From assembly GCA_963743705.1 (NCBI GenBank), contig CAVUQS010000010.1, forward strand, positions 124,001 through 188,000: DNA of 64,000 nt, written 5' to 3'. The translations under genes were made by a program, and so were the position numbers. Positions 8,427 through 17,413 of the stretch are shown in pieces; the stretch's first letter is position 1; every line of letters begins with the position of its first letter. The DNA comes from PALSA-243 sp963743705 (lineage in GTDB: Bacteria > Acidobacteriota > Terriglobia > Bryobacterales > Bryobacteraceae). Below the pieces are notes generated by a model that was given only the letters and a program-made list of their open reading frames with translations, was not told where the DNA came from and did no database searches.

Positions 8427-11333
8427 ATGCGTCAGACCTTCGCAGCGCTTATTTGCGCCTCTCTCGCGTTCACGTGCAGCCTTACTGCGCAACCGAAACT
8501 TCCCCCAACGCCCGCCGATTATGGGCAATGGGAAACTCTGGTTGAATCCGGAGGCGGCGGCCGCGGCGGTGGCGGCGCTGCGAGCGGGTTATCCTCCGAT
8601 GGTAGATGGTTGGCATACGGGATTAACCGGTCGAACGGTAACAACGAACTGCGAGTAACTAACATCGCCGCGGGCACGACTAAGACCACGGCCTTCGGCA
8701 CGCAGCCAGCGTTTTCGGCGGATTCGCACTGGCTCGCGTTCAGTATCGGCTACTCCGAAACACAGGCCGATCGTATGCGCCAGGACAACCGGCCCGTGCA
8801 GAACAAGCTGGGCCTGATGAACCTCGACACGGGAGAGCAGACGACGGTCGATGGCATCCAATCCTTTACCTTCAGTCCGGCTGGCACGTGGCTGGCGATG
8901 CGGCGCTACCCGGCGGAGGCCGGAGGCGGCGGGACTGCGGGCGGACGCGGCGGCGCAGGTGGCGGACGTGGAGGGCGCGGCGGCGGTGGCCGTGGCGGCG
9001 CGAATGGCGCGGACGAAAGCACGCCCGGCGCAACGCTGATTGTGCGGCAGCTCGCAACCGCCCGCGACATGACGTTCGGCAACGTGTCGGAATTTGCGTG
9101 GCAGGATATGAAGCGCCGTGGAAACCTGCTGGCAATGGCGATTTCCACCGGCGACAAAACCGGCAACGGCATGCAGCTCTTCGATACGCAGAACGGCGCG
9201 CTGCGCGTGCTGGATTCGTCGTCCGCGACATACAGTAATCTGTCGTGGCGTAAGGACAGCGCCGATCTGGCGGCGCTCAAGTCGAAGGACGACGATAAGC
9301 ACGATGGCTCGACCTATATCGTGCTGGCGTGGGCGCATCTCGGCGAATCCGGTGAAGCCGGCCACGTGTACGACCCCACCACCGATTCGAAATTTCCGGC
9401 GAGTTTGCGCACAGTCACTTACCGGCGGCCTTCCTGGTCGGAAGACGGGAATACGGTATTCGTCGGCCTGGCCAATTGGTATCCGAAGCCCCCCGCGCCG
9501 GCCCGCCGCGGTGGACGCGGTGCGGCTACCGACGCGAGCGGCGGCGACGCTGCCGAAGCTGACGACCAGCCTACGGTCGATGTGTGGCATTGGCGCGATA
9601 CCGAGGTGATGGCTTATCAGGTGAAAAATGCCTCGCAGGACGGCCGCAAGAGCATGCTGGCGGCGTGGCATGTCGATTCCGGAAACCTGACCAGGTTGAG
9701 CCAGGAACTGACCGAGCAGGTTACGCCGATCAAGCATCGCAACCTGGCGTTTGCCGCGGAGTGGAAAGAATATGCGATGGACCGCAGCATCGGCCGGCCT
9801 GCGGCGGATATCTACCTTGTGGATCTGGGCAGCGGGCAGCGCACGAAGATCAAGGACAAGCTGACCGAAGATCACTATCTGCAAGCCAGCCCGGGCGGGA
9901 AATACCTGCTCTATCTGGAGCACGATCAATATTGGACGGTCGACGTCGCGACGCGCGCGGCCGTGAACATCACGAAGAATATCAAGACGTCGTTTGTGGA
10001 TAAGGAATCCGACGAGACCATCCAGCAAAAGCCGGCATTCGGTGTGGCGGGATGGACGAAGAATGACGCCGATGTCATCCTCTACGACAAGCTCGATCTG
10101 TGGAAGGTTGCGCCCGACGGGTCGCGCGCTACGCGTCTGACCGATGGCGCGGCCGAACAGGTGCGAAGCCGCTACGTGCGACTCGACTCGGGCGAAGACA
10201 CTATCGATCTCGACAAGCCGGCTTACCTGAGCCAGTTCGGAATCTGGTCAAAGAAATCGGGATTTGCGCTGCTGCGTCCTGGCGCCGCGCCGGAAAAGCT
10301 CATGTTTGCCGACGAGAGCATCGAGCGTCTGTCGAAGGCTGCCGACGCTCCGGTGTACGAGTATGTCTCGGAGACGTTCGAGGAATCGCCGAATATCTAT
10401 GTCGGCGGCGCAGATCTGAAGGACGCCAAGCGCGTCACCGACACCAATCCATTCCAGAGCAAATATGCGTGGAGCCGCTCGGAGCTGATCGAATACAAAT
10501 CGTCGAGCGGAACTCGCCTGCAGGGCTCGCTGTACTACCCGGCGGGATACGAAGCGGGCAAGAAGTACCCGATGATCGTCTACATGTACGAGAAGCTGTC
10601 GGATGGATTGCATCACTACAACGCGCCCTCGGAGCGCAGCTACTACAGCGCCAGCGCCATCACCAGCCACGGCTATTTCCTGTTGGAACCGGATATCGTG
10701 TTCACCAAGCGCGAGCCGGGCCTTTCCGTGGCCGATTGCGTGACCGCGGCGGCGAAGGAAGTCTTCAAGAAGGGCGTGGTGGATGAAACCAAAGTGGGCG
10801 TGGTGGGACATTCCTGGGGCGGTTTCGATGCCAGTTTCCTGGCGACGCATACGCATATCTTCGCCGCGGCCGTGGCGGGCGCGCCGATCACCGATTTGAT
10901 CAGCAACTACGGCAACCACCACTGGAGCTCGGGAATCGCCGAGACCGACCACATCGAGACCGGGCAGCAGCGCATGGAGGTGCCGCTCTATGAAGATCTG
11001 CAGGCCTACATCCGCAACTCCGCCGTTTTCGGCGTGCAGACCATGACGACGCCGCTCATGATCGAAGTAGGCGACGCCGATGGAACGGTCTTCTACCACC
11101 AGGGCATCGAGCTCTACAACATCGCCCGGCGCGCGCGGAAGAACGTGGTGCTGCTGGTCTATGGCGGGGAAGATCACGGCTTACGCAAGAAGGCCGATCA
11201 GGTGGATTATCAGCGCCGCATCTTCGCGTGGTTCGGCCATTACCTGAAGGGCGAGACTGGGCCGGAGTGGATCACCGAAGGCCAGAGCTATCTCGACCAT
11301 CAGCGCGAACTGAAGAAGACGAAGTCGCAATAA
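8427..11333 (+). CDS. Exported S9 family prolyl oligopeptidase-type serine peptidase
   Basis: A 968-residue protein with a Sec-type signal (about residues 1-21, ending SLTAQ). The long N-terminal part is a beta-propeller-like region. It is interrupted at about residues 170-195 by an insert made almost only of Gly and Arg, with a second Arg/Gly/Ala-rich loop at about 355-385. The C-terminal alpha/beta-hydrolase domain carries the nucleophile motif GHSWGG (Ser796), an Asp in VGDADGTVFYHQG and a His in GGEDHGLRKK, completing the Ser-Asp-His triad. It should cleave peptides or esters outside the cytoplasm. The start at 8427 is chosen because it begins the signal peptide. It is divergent from pcrA, and a U-less hairpin follows the stop. 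Confidence 0.9.
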   Translation: MRQTFAALICASLAFTCSLTAQPKLPPTPADYGQWETLVESGGGGRGGGGAASGLSSDGRWLAYGINRSNGNNELRVTNIAAGTTKTTAFGTQPAFSADSHWLAFSIGYSETQADRMRQDNRPVQNKLGLMNLDTGEQTTVDGIQSFTFSPAGTWLAMRRYPAEAGGGGTAGGRGGAGGGRGGRGGGGRGGANGADESTPGATLIVRQLATARDMTFGNVSEFAWQDMKRRGNLLAMAISTGDKTGNGMQLFDTQNGALRVLDSSSATYSNLSWRKDSADLAALKSKDDDKHDGSTYIVLAWAHLGESGEAGHVYDPTTDSKFPASLRTVTYRRPSWSEDGNTVFVGLANWYPKPPAPARRGGRGAATDASGGDAAEADDQPTVDVWHWRDTEVMAYQVKNASQDGRKSMLAAWHVDSGNLTRLSQELTEQVTPIKHRNLAFAAEWKEYAMDRSIGRPAADIYLVDLGSGQRTKIKDKLTEDHYLQASPGGKYLLYLEHDQYWTVDVATRAAVNITKNIKTSFVDKESDETIQQKPAFGVAGWTKNDADVILYDKLDLWKVAPDGSRATRLTDGAAEQVRSRYVRLDSGEDTIDLDKPAYLSQFGIWSKKSGFALLRPGAAPEKLMFADESIERLSKAADAPVYEYVSETFEESPNIYVGGADLKDAKRVTDTNPFQSKYAWSRSELIEYKSSSGTRLQGSLYYPAGYEAGKKYPMIVYMYEKLSDGLHHYNAPSERSYYSASAITSHGYFLLEPDIVFTKREPGLSVADCVTAAAKEVFKKGVVDETKVGVVGHSWGGFDASFLATHTHIFAAAVAGAPITDLISNYGNHHWSSGIAETDHIETGQQRMEVPLYEDLQAYIRNSAVFGVQTMTTPLMIEVGDADGTVFYHQGIELYNIARRARKNVVLLVYGGEDHGLRKKADQVDYQRRIFAWFGHYLKGETGPEWITEGQSYLDHQRELKKTKSQ

Positions 11334-11348
11334 CGGCGGCGGCTGCTA

Positions 11349-11459
11349 CTATCCCGCTGCGGGCGAGCGCAGCGGGGTACCCGGTCCTGGCGGAGCCATG
11401 ATGGCGTAGAGGACCACGAGAAGGAGAATTGCGATTACGATCACGTCCGAATCGGTCAT
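11349..11459 (-). CDS. Possible small single-span membrane peptide
   Basis: A 36-residue frame starting at ATG 11459. Residues 4-21 (SDVIVIAILLLVVLYAIM) form one strong transmembrane helix, followed by a Pro/Gly tail. A GGAAAG lies about 9 nt before the ATG and could serve as a ribosome site. Against it, the last codons are read through the hairpin arms at 11351-11378, and no family was recognised. It is a candidate only. Confidence 0.28.
   Translation of the reverse strand: MTDSDVIVIAILLLVVLYAIMAPPGPGTPLRSPAAG
11351..11378. terminator. GC-rich hairpin downstream of the S9 peptidase
   Basis: An 11-bp stem (arms 11351-11361 and 11368-11378, core CCCGCTGCG/CGCAGCGGG) with a 6-nt loop, 17 nt after the peptidase stop. 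No T-run follows on either strand, so it is at best a weak intrinsic terminator or an mRNA 3'-end stabiliser. Confidence 0.45.
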
Positions 11460-11584
11460 GGGCAGTTCTTTCCGCCCACAGAGAAGTACGTTCTCACGAG
11501 CCGGGCGCGAGGCGGAGGAGGAGAGGTTGAAGGGCGCCTGAGGTACGTCTATTCTGTGGAAACCAACACAGTTTAGCACGTCCC

Positions 11585-12427
11585 TCAGTGAGACATGGAA
11601 TAGATGATGTAGTTCACGCCGATGCGGATCCCCAATGCTGCGTATTCGGCGGGATAGGTGGGGGCATCCGCCCACTCCCACGAATCGCCCACGTCGGACT
11701 GGTACGTGATGGCCACCATCACGCGGCCTTTGTCATCGTAGATGCCGCGCCATTTGTCGGGACAAGGGCTGCACTTGAAGGAGACGCCACGGTTGACCGA
11801 TCCCTGGCTGGCCACCTGGTAGCGGTCGTCGAGGTCATAGACGGAATGGAAGATGACGTCTTCGTTGGGGAGATCCACCACTTCGCGGTCAGGGAAGACG
11901 CGCTTCATGCTCGCCATGAAAACTTCCCATTCGCCTTCGCCCCAAAAATCGTCAGCCATGAAGAAGCCGCCGCGCAACAGGAACTCGCGCATGGATTTCG
12001 CCTGCGCATCGGTCAGGTTCCAGTGGCCCACCTGCACAGCGTATAGCCACGGCCAATCGTAGACATCGCCTTCATCGAGATTGACTGGTTGTTCGACGGA
12101 GCGCACCTGCAGGCGCGTCAGGCGGCGAACTGCTTGCGCGAAGTGGCGATCGGCGCGCGGAAAATCCTGGGTCCAGATAGAGTTGCCTTGGGTCCAATCG
12201 CCGCTGCCGTAGCGCCCGTAGCCGCCGCGATATCCGCCGTAGCGGCCGCCCGGCGCTTGAGGATACATGAGGCGCGCGAACGCCCACTCGGTTTGCTCGC
12301 GATAGTCGGAGGGTAGCGGGATATCGCCGATGCGGTATTCGACGCCAGGGAATTCGCGGAAGGGCCGCTGAAACGCAAGCGCCGTCCCGATGAGAGCCGC
12401 GCACGATGCCAGGCGCCAGAATTTCAT
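11585..12427 (-). CDS. Exported DUF4159 domain protein
   Basis: A 280-residue protein with a signal peptide (residues 1-19, ending TALAF). After the line EQTEWAFARLMYPQAPGG there is a Gly/Tyr/Arg-rich stretch (about residues 62-75). The body has the DUF4159 hallmarks: a predicted Rossmann-like fold with LYAVQVGHWNLTDAQAKS, REFLLRGGFFMADDFWG and a later Cys pair (FKCSPCPD). DUF4159 proteins often accompany MoxR/DUF58/von Willebrand modules, but none is present here; the gene stands alone. The function is unknown. The domain's glutamine-amidotransferase-like fold suggests ligand binding rather than catalysis. Confidence 0.8.
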   Translation of the reverse strand: MKFWRLASCAALIGTALAFQRPFREFPGVEYRIGDIPLPSDYREQTEWAFARLMYPQAPGGRYGGYRGGYGRYGSGDWTQGNSIWTQDFPRADRHFAQAVRRLTRLQVRSVEQPVNLDEGDVYDWPWLYAVQVGHWNLTDAQAKSMREFLLRGGFFMADDFWGEGEWEVFMASMKRVFPDREVVDLPNEDVIFHSVYDLDDRYQVASQGSVNRGVSFKCSPCPDKWRGIYDDKGRVMVAITYQSDVGDSWEWADAPTYPAEYAALGIRIGVNYIIYSMSH

Positions 12428-12493
12428 GCCGCTTAGGCAGAGGATAGCACCTGCGCGCGCGGGCGTCCCTCCGATTTCCGGGTTACAGCGCCA

Positions 12494-12527
12494 GCGGAGA
12501 GGCCGGAGCGGGGGCCGGCCTCTCCGC
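12494..12527. terminator. Perfect 13-bp GC-rich hairpin
   Basis: Arms 12494-12506 and 12515-12527 (GCGGAGAGGCCGG/CCGGCCTCTCCGC) pair perfectly around an 8-nt G-rich loop. It lies between the end of the Spy-like gene (12535) and the start of the DUF4159 gene (12427), both on the minus strand. There is no T-run on the exit side, so it may be a transcript 3'-end stabiliser or a weak terminator of the Spy-like gene. Confidence 0.5.
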
Positions 12528-12534
12528 GCTGCCG

Positions 12535-13032
12535 TCAGCCATTGGTACGCGAGCCGCGATGCTGCGTGCGTTCATGCATTTTCGCCTGAATGCGAGCATG
12601 CATCTGCTCAGCCTTGGCTCTCTGCGACGGCGTCAGTTCCTTGTAGAATTTGGCCATAGCTTCGCCGCGCGTGGTGGCCAGTTTGGCGTCGAGTTTGCCG
12701 CGCTCAGCGCCGAGTTTGGCGATTTGCGACGTGTCATCGGTCTTGACGGCCGCGAACATGGCTTCCCGATTCTGGCGCATTTCCGCGCGAACCGGTTTGG
12801 CGGCTTCGTGAGCCTGCGTGAAGATGGTCTTCGCTTTGGCTTTCTGCTCCGGCGACAGGTTCAATGCCGCCATCATATGCTCGCGCGCCATCTTACGATG
12901 CTCTTGCTTCGCCTGCCAGCCCTCGGCGGCTTTTCCTTGTTTGGGTTGCGCCGCGGGCGCTTGCGCCTGGGCGAAAATCATTCCGGCAGCCATGCTGCCT
13001 ACCGTTGCTATTTTGATCAGTTGCCGTTTCAT
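12535..13032 (-). CDS. Spy/CpxP-like periplasmic LTXXQ-motif protein
   Basis: A 165-residue protein with a signal peptide (residues 1-22, ending IFAQAQA). The mature part is highly charged and helical. It carries two LTxxQ-type motifs, LSPEQKAKAKTIF (about residue 60) and LTPSQRAKAEQM (about residue 135), the signature of Spy/CpxP periplasmic chaperones. The start at 13032 is preceded by GGAGAGG about 11 nt away. In the family these proteins bind unfolded envelope proteins or metals and are induced by envelope stress; no sensor kinase lies nearby. The strong downstream hairpin may stabilise its mRNA. Confidence 0.8.
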   Translation of the reverse strand: MKRQLIKIATVGSMAAGMIFAQAQAPAAQPKQGKAAEGWQAKQEHRKMAREHMMAALNLSPEQKAKAKTIFTQAHEAAKPVRAEMRQNREAMFAAVKTDDTSQIAKLGAERGKLDAKLATTRGEAMAKFYKELTPSQRAKAEQMHARIQAKMHERTQHRGSRTNG

Positions 13033-13182
13033 TGGCCAAATTACCTCTCCACCCCCGAATTTACGCCGCGAGTGTAATTTGCCTGTTGAGTGGCGGTAAA
13101 TGTTTGTCAGTTGAGGTGAAGCGACGGTACGGTCGGGATGCGCGCGCCGGAAAAGCAAGTGCAGTCGGTTAAACTAGATGAC

Positions 13183-13272
13183 GGAGGAATGGGTGAGTGG
13201 TTGAAACCGGCGGTCTTGAAAACCGTTTGCGGGGTAACTCGCACGGGGGTTCGAATCCCTCTTCCTCCGCCA
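13183..13272 (+). tRNA. tRNA-Ser (UGA)
   Basis: The acceptor stem GGAGGAA (13183-13189) pairs with TTCCTCC (13262-13268), followed by discriminator G and an encoded CCA (13270-13272). The anticodon loop CTTGAAA has anticodon TGA at 13217-13219. The long variable arm (TGCGGGGTAACTCGCA region) is typical of a class II serine tRNA, and the T-loop GGTTCGAATCC is intact. Confidence 0.96.
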
Positions 13273-13292
13273 GATTCTCGCCGATTTTCTAA

Positions 13293-16238
13293 TTACCTCA
13301 GCGTCTTAAACTCCGCGGTAGACCGATCATAGTCCGTCTCCAGGTCCCCTAACAGCTTGGTCATTGCGGAGGTGGGCGCGTCGTTCGGCGACTCGATCAG
13401 GGTGAAGAGCGATTGCAACTGTTCCGACAGGCGGCTGCCCGCGAGAGAAGCGTGAAATTTCGTCCAGGCGGACGAATCGGTGTGGCGGTCGGATTCGCGA
13501 AGCATGTCGGTGGTGGAGTGCATCATGGCCGAGATCTTTTCGAGCGTTTGCCATTGAGCCTGCAGATCGGCGGATGACACCTTGAGCTCAGGGTCGAGCT
13601 CCACGGTCACTTTCTGCTCGACCGTGGCCGGTCCGGCGGTCATCTTGACCGTGTAGACGCCCGGAAGGACTTGTGCGCCGCGCGGAGCGCCGCCGCGGCC
13701 GCCGCCCTCCCCGCCGCCTTCTCCTCCTCCGCGACGGCCTCCGCCGCGCGCGCCGTCATTGCCGGAGGGCGGATTGGCGCGCAGATCCCATGCAATGCGG
13801 TGCAGGCCGCGCTCGCCGGCGGGAGCGGGAACGGTGCGGATGACTTTGCCCGCAGCGTCCTGGATCTCAAAGCGCACGTCGTCCGTTTTCGCCGGCAGGA
13901 AGTAGTCGAGGATGGCGCCATACGGTGGATTGGCCGCGGTGAATTCGGAGTCGCCTCCGCCCGCGCGGGTGGCGCGAACCGAATAACGCAGCGCCGCACG
14001 CACGGGAAACAGCGTGGCGTTCTGGGTGGCCGCAATCTGCTGGATCGGTGTGGCGTCATCCAGAATATACAGGCCACGGCCGTGCGTGGCGAGAAGAATG
14101 TCATTGCGGTCCGCTTGCAGGAAAATATCGCGCACGGCCACGTTGGGAAGATTCTTGAGATTGAAGCGGGCCCAGTGAGCGCCGGCGTCGAATGAGATGA
14201 ATGCGCCTACCTCGGTGCCTAGATACAGAACGCTCGGATTTTTCAGGTCTTCGCGCAGAACCCAGATGAAGGCATTCGCGGGAAGGCCTTCCGTGATAGC
14301 GGTCCACGTCTTGCCAGCGTCGGTGGTCTTGAAAAGATGCGGGTGCATGTCATCGAGCATGTGGCGGTCGAAGCCGGCGTAGACCACGTTTTCATTGCGG
14401 TGCGAAGTCTCGAGAGCCGAGACCGGGGAAGCCGCCGGAATGCCCTTGATGTTCGGTGCGACGTTCGTCCACTGGCCGCCGCCGTTGAGGGTGACCTGGA
14501 TGTTGCCGTCATCGGTGCCGGCCCAGATGACGCCGCGTTTTATGGACGATTCCGTGATGTGGGTGACGGCGCCGTAGATTTCCGACGTGCTGTTGTCGGT
14601 GAAGACGGGTCCGCCCGAGGGCAGCCATTTCGAGGGATCGGCGTGCGTAAGATCGTGGCTGATGGGTTCCCAGGTGGAACCTTTGTCGCTCGACTGGAAG
14701 ATGACGTTGCTGCCGTAATAGAAAGTGTCTTTTCCAAAGGGCGAGCGCACCAGCGGGGCGTCCCAAGCGAAGCGGTAGCGCATTTCCGCGATGCCGGCGC
14801 CGTTGTAATTGCGCACCTGCGGTCCGATGGATTGCTGATCGCGCGTCCGGAGATCGGTACGGAGCAGGGCGCCGCCGGGAGTTTGGCTGAGCACGATATC
14901 GGGGTCTTCGGATTCGCTGAGGACATTGAAGCCCACGATGGCGCTGATCATGCGCCACTCGTCGTTCATGATTCCGGAAGGCTCGCGGGTCTGCGAGGGG
15001 CCGATCCAGGTGCCGTTGTCCTGCGTGCCGCCGGAGACGTAGTAGAACGGTTTCCGGTTGTCGGCGTAGACATGGTAGAACTGGCCGAGCGAAATATTGG
15101 AAACGTGCTGCCAGGTTTTGCCCATATCCCAGGACGAAGCCAGGCCGCCGTCGGAGCCCTGCCACATGCGGGATGGGTCTTTGGGATCGATCCAGAGAGC
15201 CTGCAGGTCGCCATGGACCGAACCGCCGATGCGCGAGAAGGTTTTTCCGCCATCGGTGGAAACTTGTAGCGCGCCTTCGAGGACATAGACGCGGTTTTCG
15301 TCTTTCGGGTCGATGCGGAGATCGCAGTAGTAATAGCCGCGCGTGGTGAGACCGCGATCGGTATTGACCACTTTGAAACTCTCGCCGCCGTCGTCGGAGC
15401 GAAAGAGCGAGCCTTCCTTCGATTCGGCGACCATATAGACCACGCGTGGATTGCCGGGCGCGATTTTTACGCCAATGCGGCCGAGCAGATTGGGCAGGCC
15501 ACGGGTGATCTTCTTCCAATTCTGGCCGCCATCGGTGGATTTATAGAGTCCGCCGGTGACGCCGCCGCTGTCGTAGCGCCACGGTTTGCGGTCGAACTGC
15601 CACATGCCCGCGAACATGACGTCGGGGTTGGAGGGATCGATATCGAGATCGGAGGCGCCGGTTTGCGCGTCGCCATGAAGCGTGTTGCGCCAGGTACGGC
15701 CGGAATCGGCAGAGAAAAAGACGCCGCGCTCGGGATTGGGCCCGAAAGGATGGCCGACGGCGGCGACGAACACGCGCCGCGCATCGCGCGGATCGAGAGC
15801 CACGCGCGAAATCGTCATGGTTTGATCGAGGCCGCGATGTTCCCAGGTCTTGCCGCCGTCGTTGGTGTAATACATGCCGCCGCCGATGGAAACGCTGTTG
15901 CGCACGTTGGCTTCACCGGTGCCGACCCAAACGGTATCGGGATGTTTGGGGTCGATGGCGATGTCGCCAATGGAAATAGTTTCGGGGCGCTCGAAAATGG
16001 CTTGCCAGGTTACGCCGCCGTTGGTGGTCTTGAAGAGCCCTCCGGAGCCGGTAGCGGCATACAGCAGCCGCGGATCGCCGGGGACGCCTTCGATGCCGGA
16101 GACGCGTCCGCCCATCGCAGCGGGGCCGATATTGCGCCACTCGAGTTGATTGAGAAGCGCTATCGCTCCGGTCTGGGGGACGGAGGATTGAGCCGAAGCC
16201 AATGAAGCCAAAAGCAGGCCGACCGAAACAGTACGCAT
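13293..16238 (-). CDS. Exported BNR/Asp-box repeat protein (sialidase/VPS10-like propeller)
   Basis: A 981-residue protein with a signal peptide (residues 1-17, ending LASAQ). Nearly the whole chain is a multi-bladed beta-propeller with Asp-box repeats: TTNGGVTW, TNDGGKTW, SADSGRTW, STDGGQNW, RSDDGGESF, STDGGKTF, SSDKGSTW and TTDAGKTW. Near the C-terminus a Gly/Arg/Glu-rich linker (about residues 830-855) separates the propeller from a helical tail. Such proteins are labelled glycosyl hydrolase or sortilin-N-like, but the repeats do not prove catalysis, and no sialidase active-site Arg triad was identified. It is a secreted or periplasmic binding protein or glycosidase of unknown target. The exported hydrolase gene upstream on the same strand may be co-transcribed. 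Confidence 0.85.
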   Translation of the reverse strand: MRTVSVGLLLASLASAQSSVPQTGAIALLNQLEWRNIGPAAMGGRVSGIEGVPGDPRLLYAATGSGGLFKTTNGGVTWQAIFERPETISIGDIAIDPKHPDTVWVGTGEANVRNSVSIGGGMYYTNDGGKTWEHRGLDQTMTISRVALDPRDARRVFVAAVGHPFGPNPERGVFFSADSGRTWRNTLHGDAQTGASDLDIDPSNPDVMFAGMWQFDRKPWRYDSGGVTGGLYKSTDGGQNWKKITRGLPNLLGRIGVKIAPGNPRVVYMVAESKEGSLFRSDDGGESFKVVNTDRGLTTRGYYYCDLRIDPKDENRVYVLEGALQVSTDGGKTFSRIGGSVHGDLQALWIDPKDPSRMWQGSDGGLASSWDMGKTWQHVSNISLGQFYHVYADNRKPFYYVSGGTQDNGTWIGPSQTREPSGIMNDEWRMISAIVGFNVLSESEDPDIVLSQTPGGALLRTDLRTRDQQSIGPQVRNYNGAGIAEMRYRFAWDAPLVRSPFGKDTFYYGSNVIFQSSDKGSTWEPISHDLTHADPSKWLPSGGPVFTDNSTSEIYGAVTHITESSIKRGVIWAGTDDGNIQVTLNGGGQWTNVAPNIKGIPAASPVSALETSHRNENVVYAGFDRHMLDDMHPHLFKTTDAGKTWTAITEGLPANAFIWVLREDLKNPSVLYLGTEVGAFISFDAGAHWARFNLKNLPNVAVRDIFLQADRNDILLATHGRGLYILDDATPIQQIAATQNATLFPVRAALRYSVRATRAGGGDSEFTAANPPYGAILDYFLPAKTDDVRFEIQDAAGKVIRTVPAPAGERGLHRIAWDLRANPPSGNDGARGGGRRGGGEGGGEGGGRGGAPRGAQVLPGVYTVKMTAGPATVEQKVTVELDPELKVSSADLQAQWQTLEKISAMMHSTTDMLRESDRHTDSSAWTKFHASLAGSRLSEQLQSLFTLIESPNDAPTSAMTKLLGDLETDYDRSTAEFKTLR

Positions 16239-16314
16239 AACGCGATCTCCTAGCGGGGTTGGACTCTTATTTTAGCCCAAGAGCGCGGCTGTTTTGGCTC
16301 TGGAAGGGTGTCTG

Positions 16315-17370
16315 CTACTTGAAACGCTCTGGCTTCAGATAGCCGGCCAGGAATTGATAAATCTCGCGCCGCGATTCCTTCGCCAGCTTGGTGTCGATGC
16401 GGTTGAAGTAGTGGCCGCCGGGCGCATCCTGATAAATCTTGTACTGGAAGAGCGACGATTTGCCTTCGGCCTTGAGCGCTTCGATGAGGTGCTCCACTTC
16501 CAGCACATTGACGTCTTCGTCGTTGGTGTTGGTGTGGATCAGCAGCGGCGTCGCCAGTTCCTTGGCATGATAGACCGGCGAGCGCTTGCGATATTCCATG
16601 ACGTCTTCGCGCACCGTCTTGCCGATGTGGTACGGCGCGGAATATAGCGCGGCGTATCCCGCTGGCTCGTATCCCATGCGCGCCACCAGGTCGCTGGCGG
16701 GTACGCCGGCGTAGGCGACCGCGTAATCCTTCGCGTGCTGGAAGATGTTCATCAGGGTGATGAGGCCGCCGTGGCTCCAGCCGATGATGCCGACGCGTTT
16801 GGCGTCGAGAAACGGATGGTTTTCGAGCATCCACTGCATGCCGATGTAGACGTCGTCGACTTCGCGCCCGCCGTAATCGATGGCTTCATAGAAGCCGCGG
16901 CCATAGCCGGTGCTGCCGCGATAATCGGAGGCGATGATGGAGTAGCCCTGCTCGAGCAATTCGCGAAACACGTGCGCATCGCGCGTGTCTTCGTTGGCGT
17001 GAACACCCTGATGGCAAAACACGATCAGCGGCTGTTTCTTCGATTGATCGAGGTTCTTGGGAATGAACGTGTACGCGCGGATGATCAAAGGATTCCCCGC
17101 GCCCGGCGCGTTGCGATTCGGGATGCGCGTGAGCGGCAGGCTGGTGTATTCGACCTTGTCGATCTCCGCAATGTCACCCAACAGCACGTGCCACATCAGG
17201 TCGTCGACGTGCTTCATTAGCTCGTCCTGACCGTTGTTGGCAGCGCCCGCGACCGCTGCGGCGGCACCCGGGGCTGGGGTCGCGGCTGGTTCCTGTGCGG
17301 GCGGCGCTCCGCCGCGCGCTTGCGAAAAAAGAACAGCGGCAAACGCCGGGATCAGCAAAAGGGAACGCAT
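16315..17370 (-). CDS. Exported alpha/beta hydrolase, prolyl oligopeptidase-like
   Basis: A 351-residue protein with a signal peptide (residues 1-19) and an Ala/Pro-rich spacer. The alpha/beta-hydrolase core shows an oxyanion-side segment IVFCHQGVHANED, the strand SIIASDYRGSTGYGRGFYEA typical of S9 peptidases, the nucleophile elbow GWSHGG (Ser199) and a C-terminal His in APGGHYFNR. An acidic residue for the triad is probably in HTNTNDEDVNV. It lacks the propeller domain of classical prolyl oligopeptidases, so it is a short secreted esterase or peptidase. It lies 76 nt upstream of the BNR-repeat gene on the same strand. Confidence 0.87.
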   Translation of the reverse strand: MRSLLLIPAFAAVLFSQARGGAPPAQEPAATPAPGAAAAVAGAANNGQDELMKHVDDLMWHVLLGDIAEIDKVEYTSLPLTRIPNRNAPGAGNPLIIRAYTFIPKNLDQSKKQPLIVFCHQGVHANEDTRDAHVFRELLEQGYSIIASDYRGSTGYGRGFYEAIDYGGREVDDVYIGMQWMLENHPFLDAKRVGIIGWSHGGLITLMNIFQHAKDYAVAYAGVPASDLVARMGYEPAGYAALYSAPYHIGKTVREDVMEYRKRSPVYHAKELATPLLIHTNTNDEDVNVLEVEHLIEALKAEGKSSLFQYKIYQDAPGGHYFNRIDTKLAKESRREIYQFLAGYLKPERFK

Positions 17371-17383
17371 CTGGGGGAGAATT

Positions 17384-17404
17384 GGGCCGGGACGAGCCCG
17401 GCCC
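17384..17404. terminator. Perfect GC hairpin downstream of the aminotransferase
   Basis: GGGCCGGG (17384-17391) pairs with CCCGGCCC (17397-17404) around a 5-nt loop. It sits between the aminotransferase stop (17414) and the next gene start (17370), both on the minus strand. No T-run follows. Confidence 0.45.
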
Positions 17405-17413
17405 GCAGGGGGA

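Noticed and set aside
8589..10028. A 479-codon minus-strand frame inside the S9 peptidase
   Set aside because: It lies opposite a gene with a complete triad and signal peptide, has no ribosome site, and reads as Arg/Ala/Val-rich filler.
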